NCBI GenBank assembly: GCA_947473355.1
Contig: CANJCQ010000001.1
Coordinates: forward strand, 1 to 64,000
Length of the DNA stretch: 64,000 bases
Direction of reading: 5' to 3'
DNA from: Sphingomonadaceae bacterium
Lineage (GTDB): Bacteria; Pseudomonadota; Alphaproteobacteria; Sphingomonadales; Sphingomonadaceae
Numbering within the stretch: position 1 is the first letter of the stretch; each line of letters starts with the position of its first letter. Under the pieces are notes generated by a model, which was given only the letters and a program-made list of their open reading frames with translations, was not told the origin of the DNA and made no database searches. This document shows positions 43,468 to 54,132 of this stretch, piece by piece. Both the position numbers and the translations under genes were made by a program.

Positions 43468-43483
43468 ATAAGGCATTCTTTAT
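43468..43483. promoter_or_regulatory. SahR-like palindromic operator, upstream copy
   Basis: ATAAGG-CATT-CTTTAT, an imperfect inverted repeat with one mismatch. It matches the downstream copy at 43527 and starts 59 bases before it. The shape ATAAAG-N4-CTTTAT resembles what I recall for SahR, an ArsR-family repressor that senses S-adenosylhomocysteine and controls metK and ahcY in proteobacteria. No sahR gene is adjacent. Confidence 0.55.
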
Positions 43484-43526
43484 ATCCCTTGGTGCGCGGC
43501 GCAGCCGGGGCTAGAGCGTGGGTCAC

Positions 43527-43542
43527 ATAAAGCTTTCTTTAT
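43527..43542. promoter_or_regulatory. SahR-like palindromic operator, downstream copy
   Basis: ATAAAG-CTTT-CTTTAT, perfect 6-bp arms, ending 23 bases before the metK ATG. Flanked by ACATA- and -ATGT, extending the symmetry. Its position over or near the transcription start suits repression of metK-ahcY. The rest of 43210-43565 shows no gene. Confidence 0.6.
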
Positions 43543-43565
43543 ATGTCTCTCGAAATGGGTGCTGC

Positions 43566-44771
43566 ATGCGTAACGATTATCTGTTCACCTCGGAAAGCGT
43601 TTCCGAAGGCCATCCCGACAAGGTTTCCGACCAGATCAGCGATTCGATCGTCGATCTGTTCCTCTCGAAAGACCCCGAAGCCCGCATCGCCTGCGAGACG
43701 CTGACCACCACGCAGTTGGTCGTGCTGGCCGGCGAAATCCGCTGCAAGGGCGTCTACGAGAACGGCGCCTGGGCTGCGGGCGCGCAGGCCGAAATCGAAG
43801 CGACGGTGCGCAATACCGTCAAGGAAATCGGCTACGAGCAGGACGGCTTCCACTGGGAAAAGTTCGAATTCATTAACCGCCTGCACGGCCAGTCCGCCCA
43901 TATCGCACAAGGCGTCGATGCCGGCAGCAACAAGGACGAAGGCGCAGGCGACCAGGGCATCATGTTCGGCTATGCCACTGATGAAACCCCTGATCTGATG
44001 CCCGCCACGCTCTATTACAGCCACAAGATCCTCGAGCGCATGGCTGCCGACCGCCATTCGGGCGCGGCGCCGTTCCTCGAGCCCGATGCCAAGAGCCAGG
44101 TGACCCTGCGCTATGAAGGCAGCGTGCCGGTTGCCGCGACGGCTGTCGTCGTTTCGACCCAGCATGCCAAGGGCTATGACGAGGGCGACAAGGAAGCCGC
44201 GCTGCATGCCTATGTGAAGCGCGTCGTCGCCGACGTGATCCCGGTAGAACTGCTGCGCGAGACCGAATATCACATCAACCCGACCGGCTCCTTCGAGATC
44301 GGCGGACCCGATGGCGACGCGGGCCTCACGGGCCGCAAGATCATCGTCGACACCTACGGCGGCGCGGCCCCGCACGGTGGCGGCGCGTTCTCGGGCAAGG
44401 ATCCGACCAAGGTCGATCGCTCGGCGGCCTATATCACCCGCTATCTCGCCAAGAATATCGTCGCAGCAGGCCTCGCTACGCGCTGCACCATCCAGCTAGC
44501 CTATGCCATCGGCGTCTCCAAGCCGCTGTCGCTCTATGTCGATACGCACGAGACCGGCAAGGTCGGCGACGATGTCATCGAAAAGGCGATCATGGGCATT
44601 GCCAAGCTCGGCGGCCTGACCCCGCGCGCGATCCGCACGCACCTGGGTCTCAACAAGCCGATCTACCGCAAGTCTGCGGCCTATGGCCACTTCGGCCGCA
44701 AACCCGAGGGCGATTTCTTCCCCTGGGAGAAGACTGATCTGGTGGACGATCTGAAGGCGGCCTTGGGCTGA
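43566..44771 (+). CDS. metK: S-adenosylmethionine synthetase
   Basis: 401 residues from ATG 43566 ([20 protein letters not shown]). Makes SAM from methionine and ATP. Family signatures are intact: [14 protein letters not shown] (ATP His and metal site), [12 protein letters not shown] and the P-loop-like [19 protein letters not shown]. Fifty bases before ahcY in the same direction. Tandem palindromes upstream suggest control by methyl-cycle status. Usually a single chromosomal gene, so this is either the host copy, marking the replicon as chromosomal, or an extra copy supplying SAM to pathway methylation. Codon use looks like that of a well-expressed native gene. Confidence 0.97.
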   Translation: MRNDYLFTSESVSEGHPDKVSDQISDSIVDLFLSKDPEARIACETLTTTQLVVLAGEIRCKGVYENGAWAAGAQAEIEATVRNTVKEIGYEQDGFHWEKFEFINRLHGQSAHIAQGVDAGSNKDEGAGDQGIMFGYATDETPDLMPATLYYSHKILERMAADRHSGAAPFLEPDAKSQVTLRYEGSVPVAATAVVVSTQHAKGYDEGDKEAALHAYVKRVVADVIPVELLRETEYHINPTGSFEIGGPDGDAGLTGRKIIVDTYGGAAPHGGGAFSGKDPTKVDRSAAYITRYLAKNIVAAGLATRCTIQLAYAIGVSKPLSLYVDTHETGKVGDDVIEKAIMGIAKLGGLTPRAIRTHLGLNKPIYRKSAAYGHFGRKPEGDFFPWEKTDLVDDLKAALG

Positions 44772-44821
44772 TCAGCCGAACAGCCTTTGACCTGGTATAG
44801 AATCGACTGGAGATAGCTGAC

Positions 44822-46222
<1,401 letters not shown>

Positions 46223-46241
46223 GCGACTGTCGACGGCAAAT

Positions 46242-46280
46242 GGCAGCAAGGGCGTTGTAATCCGCGCCGCCCGCGCTGCC
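46242..46280 (+). terminator. Hairpin after ahcY
   Basis: GGCAGC/GCTGCC outer arms and GGGCG/CGCCC inner arms with short internal loops, starting 20 bases after the ahcY stop. Probable transcription terminator of the metK-ahcY unit; no marked T-tract. Nothing else convincing is seen in 46281-46500 apart from an AT-rich promoter-like stretch near 46480-46500. Confidence 0.45.
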
Positions 46281-46503
46281 ACTGCTGGTGCGGGTTGATG
46301 GACAGATTGAGGCGCCGGAACAACTGGCCGGTGGCTGGGGCTCGCCTAGGTTCAGCAATATCTCACCGAGCTTGATGGCGGCTGGACAATCACTCCTTCC
46401 AAGTTCCGACGGGCTGTGGCCGAGACCAGCCAAAGTACGGCATAGCTTTTTTCGCGGCAATCAGTGGACGCCCAAAACATATATCTTGGATATTATAAGT
46501 AAT

Positions 46504-46520
46504 GCAATTATATAAATTGC
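46504..46520. promoter_or_regulatory. MarR-type operator abutting the emrR-like start
   Basis: GCAATT-ATATA-AATTGC, perfect 6-bp arms, ends two bases before the ATG of the MarR gene. The arrangement fits autorepression by the MarR protein encoded immediately downstream. A similar half-site pair GCAATT-G-AATTGC occurs at 49639-49651 after the emrB-like gene. Confidence 0.65.
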
Positions 46521-46521
46521 C

Positions 46522-46968
46522 ATGCATGAGCACATTGGCGCACTTCTGAACCAGGTTTCGAGGCTGATGCGGCGTGAGTTTGATGCGCGAGCGCGGGGGA
46601 TCGGTGTTACTCGACCGCAATGGATGGTGCTGGGCCTGCTCGAGGCGCACGCCGGCTCCAACCAGGGTGCTCTCGCAGAAATGCTCGAAGTCGAGCCGAT
46701 CACGCTCGGCCGGATGATCGACCGCCTGCAGGAGGCCGAACTTGTCGAACGCCGCGCCGATCCCGCAGACCGCCGCGCCTGGCGGATTTTTCTGACAGAA
46801 AGGGGAGAGAATCTGCTCGACATGCTGCGCCCGTTCGGTCTCGAAACGCTGTCACAGGCTTTCGAAGGCGTTAGCAAAGCGGACAGCGAAGTGCTTATGG
46901 CGACCCTACTGCGGGTGCGCAGCAATCTCTCGCGCAAGGTCCAGCCGGACGCAGCCGCCAATGGCTGA
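46522..46968 (+). CDS. MarR-family repressor of the efflux operon
   Basis: 148 residues from ATG 46522. The MarR winged helix is clear: TRPQWMVLGLLEAH, NQGALAEMLEVEPITLGRMI, DRLQEAELVERRADPADRRA and the wing WRIFLTERG. It overlaps the downstream HlyD-type gene by 8 bp, so emrR-emrA-emrB form one operon. A perfect palindrome covers the region right before its start, pointing to autoregulation, with release by the pump substrate as in E. coli EmrR. Confidence 0.9.
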   Translation: MHEHIGALLNQVSRLMRREFDARARGIGVTRPQWMVLGLLEAHAGSNQGALAEMLEVEPITLGRMIDRLQEAELVERRADPADRRAWRIFLTERGENLLDMLRPFGLETLSQAFEGVSKADSEVLMATLLRVRSNLSRKVQPDAAANG

Positions 46969-48022
46969 GAGCGATCCGCAGTTTCCCGTGACCAGCGAGG
47001 AACTGGTCGCGCCCCGTCGCTCACGCGCTGCGCGGCTGCGGCGGCTGGCCGTCATGCTGTCGCTGCCGCTGCTGCTGATCGCCTTTGCTGTCTGGTATTA
47101 CCGTTCGACCGAAAACATCATTTCGACCGACAATGCCTATGTCCAGCAGGACAAGGTCTCAGTCAGCCCGCAGCTGACCGGTGAAATCGCCGAAGTATTG
47201 GTGCACGAGAACCAGCAGGTCAAAGTGGGCGACCTGCTGTTCCGCATCGATTCCGAGCCCTATCGCATTGCGCTCGCCCAGAGTGACGCATCGATTGCCG
47301 CGGCGCAGGTCAAGGTCATCGGGCTCGAAACCGAGCTGACCAACACCGGAGTCGATATCAACGGCGCCCGCGAAGATGTCGGCTTTTACACGCAGGAATT
47401 CCAGCGCCAGTCTGAACTCATGGAGCGCGGCTTCACCACGCGCGCCCGGTTGCAAGCCGCTCAGCATGCGCTCGACGATGCGCGCAGCAAACTTGCAACG
47501 GCCCAGGCCGATGCCGCCAAGGCGCGCGCGGCGCTGGCAACCGGCTCGGTCGCGCCAGGTGTCAATCCGGCGCTGCTCGCCGCCCAGGCCCAGCGCCGCA
47601 AGGCCCTGCTCGATCTCTCGCGCACCGACGTTCGCTCGCCGGTCGGCGGCACGGTGACCCAAGCTGACCGTATGCAGATCGGCCAGATGATGACGCTCGG
47701 CCTGCCTGCGCTGACCATCGTCGTCAGCGACAAGAGCTGGATCGAGGCGAATTTCAAGGAAACTGATCTCGCCCACATGCATATCGGCCAGCCAGCGACG
47801 CTGTCTTTCGATGCCTATCCCGAGCTCAAGGTAAAGGGCCACGTTACCTCCATCGGCGCAGGCACGGGGTCGGAATTCTCGGTGCTCCCGGCGCAGAATG
47901 CCAATGGCAACTGGGTCAAGGTGACCCAGCGCGTGCCAGTGCGCATTGGCATCGACGGCAAGCCAAACCGCCAGCTGATTGCCGGACTTTCGACTCATGT
48001 CGTCATCGACACCGCAAAGTAG
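46961..48022 (+). CDS. emrA: EmrA-type membrane fusion protein (HlyD family)
   Basis: 353 residues. One N-terminal transmembrane helix (LAVMLSLPLLLIAFAVWYY), then lipoyl-type half (STDNAYVQQDKVSVSPQLTG, EIAEVLVHENQQVKVGDLLF), a coiled-coil hairpin (residues ~110-210) and the second lipoyl half with beta-barrel (RTDVRSPVGGTVTQADRMQI, SWIEANFKETDLAHMHIGQP). It couples the inner-membrane carrier to an outer-membrane channel. No intact TolC-type gene is in the window; a decayed one lies at 31.7-32.2 kb. Confidence 0.92.
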   Translation: MAESDPQFPVTSEELVAPRRSRAARLRRLAVMLSLPLLLIAFAVWYYRSTENIISTDNAYVQQDKVSVSPQLTGEIAEVLVHENQQVKVGDLLFRIDSEPYRIALAQSDASIAAAQVKVIGLETELTNTGVDINGAREDVGFYTQEFQRQSELMERGFTTRARLQAAQHALDDARSKLATAQADAAKARAALATGSVAPGVNPALLAAQAQRRKALLDLSRTDVRSPVGGTVTQADRMQIGQMMTLGLPALTIVVSDKSWIEANFKETDLAHMHIGQPATLSFDAYPELKVKGHVTSIGAGTGSEFSVLPAQNANGNWVKVTQRVPVRIGIDGKPNRQLIAGLSTHVVIDTAK

Positions 48023-49607
48023 CTCTTCGGCCAGTCCGTCTTTGGCCAGTCAGGCCTATGCCAAAGGCATAACCGAAGACCGTGCGCTGCTGGAGACCAA
48101 ACATCGCGGTCTGCTGATGATGGCAGTGGTGATGGTCGCGCTCTGCCAGTTTTTCGATGCGACCATCGCAAATGTCGCGCTGCCTTTCATGAAATCGTCG
48201 CTCGGCGCTTCGACCGAAACGGTCAGCTGGGTACTCACTAGCTTCATCATGGCCACAGCCATCGCCACGCCGATCACTGGTTGGCTGTCCGACTACGTCG
48301 GCTCGCGCAATCTGTTCATGTATTCGACGCTGATGTTCCTCGTCTCTTCGGCAGCCTGCGGGGCTGCGCCTTCACTGACCGCGATGATCATATTCCGCAT
48401 CGTTCAGGGCATTTCCGCCGCCTTTGTCGGGACAATGACAATGATCATCATGTTCGACATCAGCCCGCCGAGCAAACAGCCGACGAGCATGGCGATCTTC
48501 GGAATGATGGTGATGGTCGCACCGATCACCGGTCCGTCGATCGGTGGCTTTATTACCGAATATATGAATTGGCGGTGGATCTATTACGTCAACCTGCCGC
48601 TCGGCATCCCGGCGCTTGTGCTGATCTGGTGGCTACTGCCAAGCCGCCCGATCGAGCGGCGCAAGCTCGATCTGTTCGGCTTTGCCGTGCTTGGCATCAG
48701 CCTAGCCGCGATGCAGCTGATGTTCGATCGCGGGCAGAGTAAGGACTGGTTCGCCAGCAAGGAAATCGTCGCCGAAATGATCGTCATGATCTCGGCCCTG
48801 TGGATATTCATCATTCACAGCCGCGGTCATCCCTATCCGCTGTTCAAGCGGGCGCTCTATACCAATGCCAACTTTGTCGCCTCCCTGGCCTTCATGATGG
48901 TGATGGGCGCATCGGTGACCGGACTGTCTTCGGTGCTGCCGATGATGTTCCAGTCGCTATATCACTACCCGGTGATGGCCACCGGAATGCTGATGGCGCC
49001 GCGTGGAATCGGAGTAGTTTGCACCTCGATGCTATCAAGCTATCTTAGCCGCAAGTTCGATCCGCGCTGTGTCATTATGAGTGGATACCTGATGGCCGCC
49101 TGGGGCATGTGGACCATGACTTCGTGGTCGCTCGACATGGGCAGCACCCAGATCCTGTTGGCGAGCTTCATCCAGGGGATGGGTTTCGGCCTGATTGTCA
49201 CGCCGATCCAGCTCCTGGCCTTCTCGACACTCGACCAGAAGCTGCGGCCGGACGGCTCCAGCCTGATGTCGTTGTTCCGCAGCTTTGGCGGCTCGATCGG
49301 GATCTCGGTGGTCGTCACCATGCTATCGCGCAACCAGCAGATCAGCCACGCCGATCTGGCCGCGCATGTCACCTCGACCAGCATTCCGGCGGTCGACTTG
49401 CCTTCTGTGGTCGATCGGATGGGCGGCATGGGCGGCGGTATCATGGCCATGATCGATGGCGAGGTCAGCCGCCAGGCGATGATGATCGCCTTCCTCGACA
49501 ATTTCTACATGCTGACCTGGGTGCTGCTCGCCTTCGCGCCGCTGCCCCTGCTGCTCAAAAAGCCTAAGCCGGTGGGGAAGTCTGACAAGGCATTGTTCGT
49601 CGAGTGA
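47997..49607 (+). CDS. emrB: EmrB-type MFS drug transporter (DHA2, 14 helices)
   Basis: 536 residues from ATG 47997, overlapping emrA by 26 bp; an ATG 18 bases earlier is an alternative. Motifs of DHA2 carriers: MVALCQFFDATIANVALPFM, WVLTSFIMATAIATPITGWL, then loop LSDYVGSRNLFMYSTLMF and the antiporter motif region RIVQGISAAFVGTM. About 14 hydrophobic segments. Exports hydrophobic toxic compounds, probably aromatic substrates or intermediates, as part of a tripartite pump with EmrA. Confidence 0.93.
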   Translation: MSSSTPQSSSSASPSLASQAYAKGITEDRALLETKHRGLLMMAVVMVALCQFFDATIANVALPFMKSSLGASTETVSWVLTSFIMATAIATPITGWLSDYVGSRNLFMYSTLMFLVSSAACGAAPSLTAMIIFRIVQGISAAFVGTMTMIIMFDISPPSKQPTSMAIFGMMVMVAPITGPSIGGFITEYMNWRWIYYVNLPLGIPALVLIWWLLPSRPIERRKLDLFGFAVLGISLAAMQLMFDRGQSKDWFASKEIVAEMIVMISALWIFIIHSRGHPYPLFKRALYTNANFVASLAFMMVMGASVTGLSSVLPMMFQSLYHYPVMATGMLMAPRGIGVVCTSMLSSYLSRKFDPRCVIMSGYLMAAWGMWTMTSWSLDMGSTQILLASFIQGMGFGLIVTPIQLLAFSTLDQKLRPDGSSLMSLFRSFGGSIGISVVVTMLSRNQQISHADLAAHVTSTSIPAVDLPSVVDRMGGMGGGIMAMIDGEVSRQAMMIAFLDNFYMLTWVLLAFAPLPLLLKKPKPVGKSDKALFVE

Positions 49608-50273
49608 TGGATGCAATGGACTATCATACTGTCGCACCGCAATTGAATTGCTGAGGTAATAGCAGTGTTACAATCAACTCAGACCGATTTGTTAACGGAT
49701 AGCACTCGGTCCGATTGACCTGCGGCCATTCCTGCGGTGGAAAGCGGGGGCATAGACTGGTGCATACAGCCTTCCCGGTGCTCGAGCCAAGAAAAGGGGC
49801 CGATCCGTTACCGGACCGGCCCAACAAAGTTTCGGAGAGGATGCCTGAAAAGGCGTGTCCGAACTGGGCCACTTTCCCATTTTCTGCCAATGGGGAAGAC
49901 CCTGCCAAGTATGCTGAAAACACATTGAGCATTTCCACCAATTGGCATTGTCGTGGTCCCATCCATGCTAATGAATGACAGAGCAGATGAGCTCAATCCG
50001 GTGTAGGGATCACGGGATTTTTTTCAGATCAAGCCAAGAGAACTCAGGATTTTCGGGGGGCACAGCTTCGGGCACACTGAATAGCACGGTCACGGCGGCT
50101 CGCTTAGGCTCAAGTGCTGAACGGCGTGGCGTCATCGGATGGGTTGCTATGAGCAGGGGCGGACAGCTTAGGCTGAATCGAATGGAGTCATGCAATTTTG
50201 CAAAGCACCAAAGCTTCGGCGATTTCCTAAGATCATCGCAGCTCTCGTTGAGGCGAGTTTGAGGTGAGTTGAT
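49608..50273. other. 666-bp intergenic stretch without a supported gene
   Basis: Open frames here are short and not protein-like. The stretch contains the small palindrome GCAATT-G-AATTGC (49639-49651), two copies of a GCTTAGGCT element (near 50102 and 50168), and AT-richer sequence before the methyltransferase gene, whose ribosome site is GAGGTGAG. The composition suggests degenerate mobile DNA, but no insertion sequence could be identified. Confidence 0.5.
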
Positions 50274-51095
50274 ATGCCAGTAGAATCGCAAATTGCCCTT
50301 TCGGGAGTTCACAAGACCGCATTCATGGCGGCGACACTACGAGCGGGCCACTACCTGCATGCCGACGAACCTAAGATATTCGAGGATGCGTACGCCCATC
50401 GTTTGCTCGAAATGACCGATGACGAGATCAAGGCGTTCAACGCCAAAATTCCCGGTCATTTGTTGTCGACCTGCCCGCTGCGAAGTCGCTTCGCCGAAGA
50501 CCGGCTTGCAGCCGCCGTCGGTCGCGTGAATCAGTACGTCGTCCTGGGTGCCGGGCTCGATTCCTATGCTCTGCGCAAGGGTGACGAACTGGGGTCGATG
50601 ATTGTTTTCGAGGTCGACGACCCGCCGTTCCAGGCTTGGAAGCGCAAGCGGATCGAGACACTGGGCCTCAATGCCCCGATGCAGGTGCGCTATGTGCCTT
50701 GCGATTTCGAAACGATGTCGATCGAAGATGCCCTCGCATCCCAAGGCTTCATTGCCGACAAGCCCTGTTTCATCTCCTGGTTGGGTGTTACCCAGTACCT
50801 CACACTCGACGCTATCCGAGAGACCTTGCGCTGGGCAGGTGCGCGTCCAGCAGGTTCCCAAATCGTGCTTACGATCGTGGAGCCGGAAGGTCGACCAGCT
50901 CAAACTACAGGCCCCCGCAACATTGTCGACTTTACATCCTACATTTCGATGGAGGACATGACAAAGATACTGCACGATGCCGGATTTAGCCGGGTCGAGC
51001 CGCTGACGCAGGCGGCAGCGGACGAATTCTTCAAGGGCAGGACCGACGGGCTTGCCACGCCCGATTTCAATCGTGCCCTGGCCGCTATCGTCTGA
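50274..51095 (+). CDS. SAM-dependent methyltransferase (leucine carboxyl methyltransferase-like family)
   Basis: 273 residues, GAGGTGAG before ATG 50274. The SAM-binding motif VVLGAGLDSYALR lies at residues about 89-101, followed by the acidic FEVDDPPFQAWKRKRI and the late element SWLGVTQYLTLDAIRETL, the order seen in the LCM/TIGR00027-type class I methyltransferases. Target unknown; relatives O-methylate small molecules or carboxylates. Its presence next to metK-ahcY and a MetE-like gene suggests the region carries its own methylation capacity. Confidence 0.85.
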   Translation: MPVESQIALSGVHKTAFMAATLRAGHYLHADEPKIFEDAYAHRLLEMTDDEIKAFNAKIPGHLLSTCPLRSRFAEDRLAAAVGRVNQYVVLGAGLDSYALRKGDELGSMIVFEVDDPPFQAWKRKRIETLGLNAPMQVRYVPCDFETMSIEDALASQGFIADKPCFISWLGVTQYLTLDAIRETLRWAGARPAGSQIVLTIVEPEGRPAQTTGPRNIVDFTSYISMEDMTKILHDAGFSRVEPLTQAAADEFFKGRTDGLATPDFNRALAAIV

Positions 51096-51160
51096 TGCCA
51101 TCAAAGGCTGACCACCTTAATCCTGGCATGCGAAGCCCGGCATCGCGTTAGGCAGCAACT

Positions 51161-52057
51161 ATGGAATTCTTCCTCTTTGTGCCGCAGGTCCGTACAACCT
51201 TCGATCGTCTGGTCGCGACCGCGCTGGACGCCGAGCAGGCTGGTTTTGTAGGCATGACCGGCATGGACCATATCGAGGCACCCGGCAGCGTTGGCCAGGC
51301 GAATTTTGAGACGACAACTGTCAACACCTGGATCGCTGCGCGCACGAGCCGGCTCAAGGTCGGCTCGCTGATCACCTGCGACGCATTCCGCCATCCCGCG
51401 ATGCTGGCGCATCACGCGGTCACGCTCGACCATGCATCAGGCGGCAGGTTTGAGCTCGGCATCGGCTGGGGCTCGTGGGCGCCGGATTTCGAGAAGTTCG
51501 GTGTGGAGCCGGATCAGCCGCGCGATCGGGTGGCGCGTCTTGGCGAAACGCTCGAGGTGCTGAATCTGCTTTGGTCGGGTGAGAGCGTCGATTATGACGG
51601 ACAGTTCCACAAACTGCGCGGCGCATTGCTCGCGCCAAGGCCGCTGGGCCGGATCCCGATACTAATCGGCGGTTCGGGGCCGAAGACCCTGGCGCTGGTG
51701 CGCCAACATGCCGACTGGTGGAATCTCGATACGCGCTACACTGACCGGTTCCAAGGTCAGGAGTTCGAGGATCTGCGCGCGCAGATCGGCACAGCGCGCA
51801 TCTCGGTACAGCAGAAAGTCGGCCATATTGTGGCTGGTGCGGACCGCGAAGCGGTGGCGGAAAAAGCCAAGCGGCGGTTCGGCCGGAAAGATGTGCGGCT
51901 CGGCAATGGCCGGGAACTAGTCGATTATTTTGCCGAACTTGCGGGCCGGGGGGTGGAGCGCGTTTATGCCTGGCTTTCGGACTATTCCACACCCGGCGTG
52001 CTGGACCAGTTTGGCGAAGAAGTGATTGCGCCGCTGGGCGGTTGCAAGCGGAGCTGA
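51161..52057 (+). CDS. Luciferase-like (LLM) flavin or F420-dependent oxidoreductase
   Basis: 298 residues of the bacterial luciferase-like TIM barrel. Signatures: MTGMDHIEAPG, TSRLKVGSLITCDAFRHPAM, LAHHAVTLDHASGGRFELGI and GWGSWAPDFEKFG, RIPILIGGSGPKTLALVRQH. LLM proteins reduce or oxygenate substrates with FMNH2 or F420H2. The exact cofactor cannot be told. It is followed five bases later by an SDR gene, forming an operon. It also lies near LuxC- and LuxE-like genes, although no LuxAB light-emitting pair is present. Confidence 0.88.
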   Translation: MEFFLFVPQVRTTFDRLVATALDAEQAGFVGMTGMDHIEAPGSVGQANFETTTVNTWIAARTSRLKVGSLITCDAFRHPAMLAHHAVTLDHASGGRFELGIGWGSWAPDFEKFGVEPDQPRDRVARLGETLEVLNLLWSGESVDYDGQFHKLRGALLAPRPLGRIPILIGGSGPKTLALVRQHADWWNLDTRYTDRFQGQEFEDLRAQIGTARISVQQKVGHIVAGADREAVAEKAKRRFGRKDVRLGNGRELVDYFAELAGRGVERVYAWLSDYSTPGVLDQFGEEVIAPLGGCKRS

Positions 52058-52062
52058 GGCGT

Positions 52063-53016
52063 ATGGAAAAGCTCCGTTTCGATGGACAGGTAGCGATCGT
52101 GACCGGGGCAGGTGGCAATCCCGGGCTGGGCCGCAGCCATGCGATGCTGCTCGCCGAACGCGGCGCGAGAGTGGTGGTCAACGATCTGGGGCGCGAGCCA
52201 TTGGGCAGCGACCGTGTGCCCGCCAGCGCCGAAGCAGTCGCCGCCGAAATCGTCGCAGCAGGAGGCGAGGCCATCGCGGACACGGGTAGCGTGGCGGACG
52301 AAGCCAGCGCACATACCATTGTCCACCAGGCGCTCGATCGCTGGGGACGGATCGATATCCTAGTCAACAACGCCGGGATCGGCTTTCTTGCTGGCTTTGA
52401 CGAGATCACTTCCGCCGATATTCACACCATGATCGATGTCCACCTTATGGGGACGATATGGATGTGCCGGGCGGCGTGGCAGCCGATGTTCCGGCAGGGA
52501 TATGGCCGCATCGTCAACACTACTTCGGGCGGGATGATGGGGATGCCTGGCATGACCATTTATGGCGCGGCCAAGTTCGGCATTTTCGGACTTACGCGCG
52601 GGCTGGCAGTCGAAGGGGCGGCTCACAATATCCGGGTCAATGCACTTAGCCCCGGTGCGGCGACGCGCAATGGCACACGCCATTTCACCATTCCCGATCC
52701 TGAAGCGAAGAAGGCGTTCGAGCACAATTTTCGTCCCGGTCTCGTCTCGCCTGCTGTTGCTTGGCTGGCGCACGCGAGCTGCGATGTGACGGGCATGCTG
52801 CTGCATGCTGGCGGGGGCAAGGTTTCGCTGCGGCAGGTCTGCATGACTGAGGGGATCGATGATCCTGACCTCTCGATTGAACGTGTGCAGGCCGGCATCG
52901 GGACGATCCTCAATCCCACCAGCCTGAGGCCTGCGCTCGATCCGCGCGACCCCTCGGTCACCGGCACCAGTGCGGCCACTGCGCTGCTGGTGCCCAAGAG
53001 CTATGAGCCGGGCTGA
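52063..53016 (+). CDS. Short-chain dehydrogenase/reductase with C-terminal extension
   Basis: 317 residues from ATG 52063 (GGAG upstream). The nucleotide loop VTGAGGNPGLGRSHAMLLAE and NNAG are followed by the catalytic NTTSGG, then Tyr and Lys in TIYGAAKFGIFGL. The first half resembles the dehydrogenase domain of multifunctional beta-oxidation enzymes (the N-P-G-L-G-R-S-H form), so it may oxidise a 3-hydroxyacyl-CoA. The C-terminal ~60 residues extend beyond the usual SDR. Co-transcribed with the LLM gene. Confidence 0.9.
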   Translation: MEKLRFDGQVAIVTGAGGNPGLGRSHAMLLAERGARVVVNDLGREPLGSDRVPASAEAVAAEIVAAGGEAIADTGSVADEASAHTIVHQALDRWGRIDILVNNAGIGFLAGFDEITSADIHTMIDVHLMGTIWMCRAAWQPMFRQGYGRIVNTTSGGMMGMPGMTIYGAAKFGIFGLTRGLAVEGAAHNIRVNALSPGAATRNGTRHFTIPDPEAKKAFEHNFRPGLVSPAVAWLAHASCDVTGMLLHAGGGKVSLRQVCMTEGIDDPDLSIERVQAGIGTILNPTSLRPALDPRDPSVTGTSAATALLVPKSYEPG

Positions 53017-53018
53017 CC

Positions 53019-54095
53019 TCAGCCGATCTCGGCTGCAATGGCCTTCCCGGCGGACACCGTATCGGCGCTGCCCTTGAGGTCCGCCGTGCGCCCGGCTGGC
53101 GTGACGAGCACCGTCTCGATCGCGCGCATGATTGCCACCGCCGCTTCGGCCTCACCCAGGTGTTCGAGCATCATCGCTGCCGACCAGATCTGGCCGACAG
53201 GATTGGCGATGCCGAGGCCGGCAATGTCCGGCGCGGAGCCGTGGACAGGTTCGAACAGCGAGGGGTGCACGCCATCTGGGTTGAGATTGCCCGAAGGCGC
53301 AACGCCAATGGTGCCGGTGCAGGCCGGGCCAAGGTCGGAAAGGATGTCGCCGAACAGGTTCGAGGCGACCACGACATCGAAGCGCTGCGGGTTCATTACA
53401 AATTGCGCGGTCAGGATATCGATGTGGTATTTGTCGTGGGTCACGCCGGGATATTCATTGGCGATCTCTTCAACCCGCGCGTCCCAGAACGGCATGGTGA
53501 TCGCGATGCCATTCGATTTGGTGGCGGAGGAGACATGCTTCCTCTCGCGCTTCTGCGCCAGTTCGAATGCGAAGCGCAGCACCCGGTCGACCCCGAAGCG
53601 GGTCATCACGGTTTCCTGGATGACGATTTCGCGATCGGTGCCAGGGAACATGTGGCCGCCGACCGATGAGTATTCGCCTTCGGTGTTCTCGCGGACCACC
53701 CAGAAATCGATGTCGCCCGGCTCGCGGCCGACCAGCGGGCAAGGCACGCCGGGCATCAGCCGAACCGGGCGCAGGTTGACGTACTGGTCGTATTCGCGGC
53801 GGAACTGCAACAGCGATTGCCAAAGTGAGATATGGTCTGGCACTGTATCGGGCCAGCCAACTGCGCCGAAGAAGATCGCGTCGGGCCGCCCGATCCGCTC
53901 CTTCCAGTCCTCGGGCATCATCCGGCCGTGCTTTGCGTAATAGTCGCAATTGGCGAAGTTGTGCCACTGCTGCTCAATGGTGAAACCATAGCGCGCCGCT
54001 GCGACTTCAAGGACGCGAATGCCTTCTGGCATCACTTCCTTGCCGATGCCGTCACCGGCAATGACGGAAATAGTGTAACGGCGGTTGGTAGTCAC
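53019..54095 (-). CDS. Tartrate dehydrogenase/D-malate dehydrogenase-type enzyme (isopropylmalate dehydrogenase family)
   Basis: 358 residues from GTG 54095. NAD-dependent beta-hydroxyacid oxidative decarboxylases: ISVIAGDGIGKEVMPEGI, RPVRLMPGVPCPLVG, REPGDIDFWVVRENTEGEY, the Lys/Asp metal site in the SNLFGDILSDLGPA region and VHGSAPDIAGLGIANPVGQI match the TtuC/DmlA subgroup. It oxidises tartrate, D-malate or methyl-substituted malates (for example citramalate-like or 3-methylmalate acids). It is the last gene of a minus-strand operon with a MetE-like protein and CitE-type lyase. Confidence 0.88.
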   Translation of the reverse strand: MTTNRRYTISVIAGDGIGKEVMPEGIRVLEVAAARYGFTIEQQWHNFANCDYYAKHGRMMPEDWKERIGRPDAIFFGAVGWPDTVPDHISLWQSLLQFRREYDQYVNLRPVRLMPGVPCPLVGREPGDIDFWVVRENTEGEYSSVGGHMFPGTDREIVIQETVMTRFGVDRVLRFAFELAQKRERKHVSSATKSNGIAITMPFWDARVEEIANEYPGVTHDKYHIDILTAQFVMNPQRFDVVVASNLFGDILSDLGPACTGTIGVAPSGNLNPDGVHPSLFEPVHGSAPDIAGLGIANPVGQIWSAAMMLEHLGEAEAAVAIMRAIETVLVTPAGRTADLKGSADTVSAGKAIAAEIG

Positions 54096-54132
54096 TTTGC
54101 AATCCTGACTTTTGGTTGCCGTATGGCCGGAT

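Noticed and set aside
43249..43530. Open frame upstream of metK beginning with a hydrophobic stretch
   Set aside because: It covers the tandem palindromes and promoter region of metK and has no family resemblance.
43210..43565. SAM or SAH riboswitch before metK
   Set aside because: I could not fold a convincing riboswitch core; the palindromic protein operators explain the region better. A covariance-model search would settle it.
50010..50312. Minus-strand frame of 100 codons before the methyltransferase gene
   Set aside because: It runs over the ribosome site and start of the real plus-strand gene and shows no known motif.
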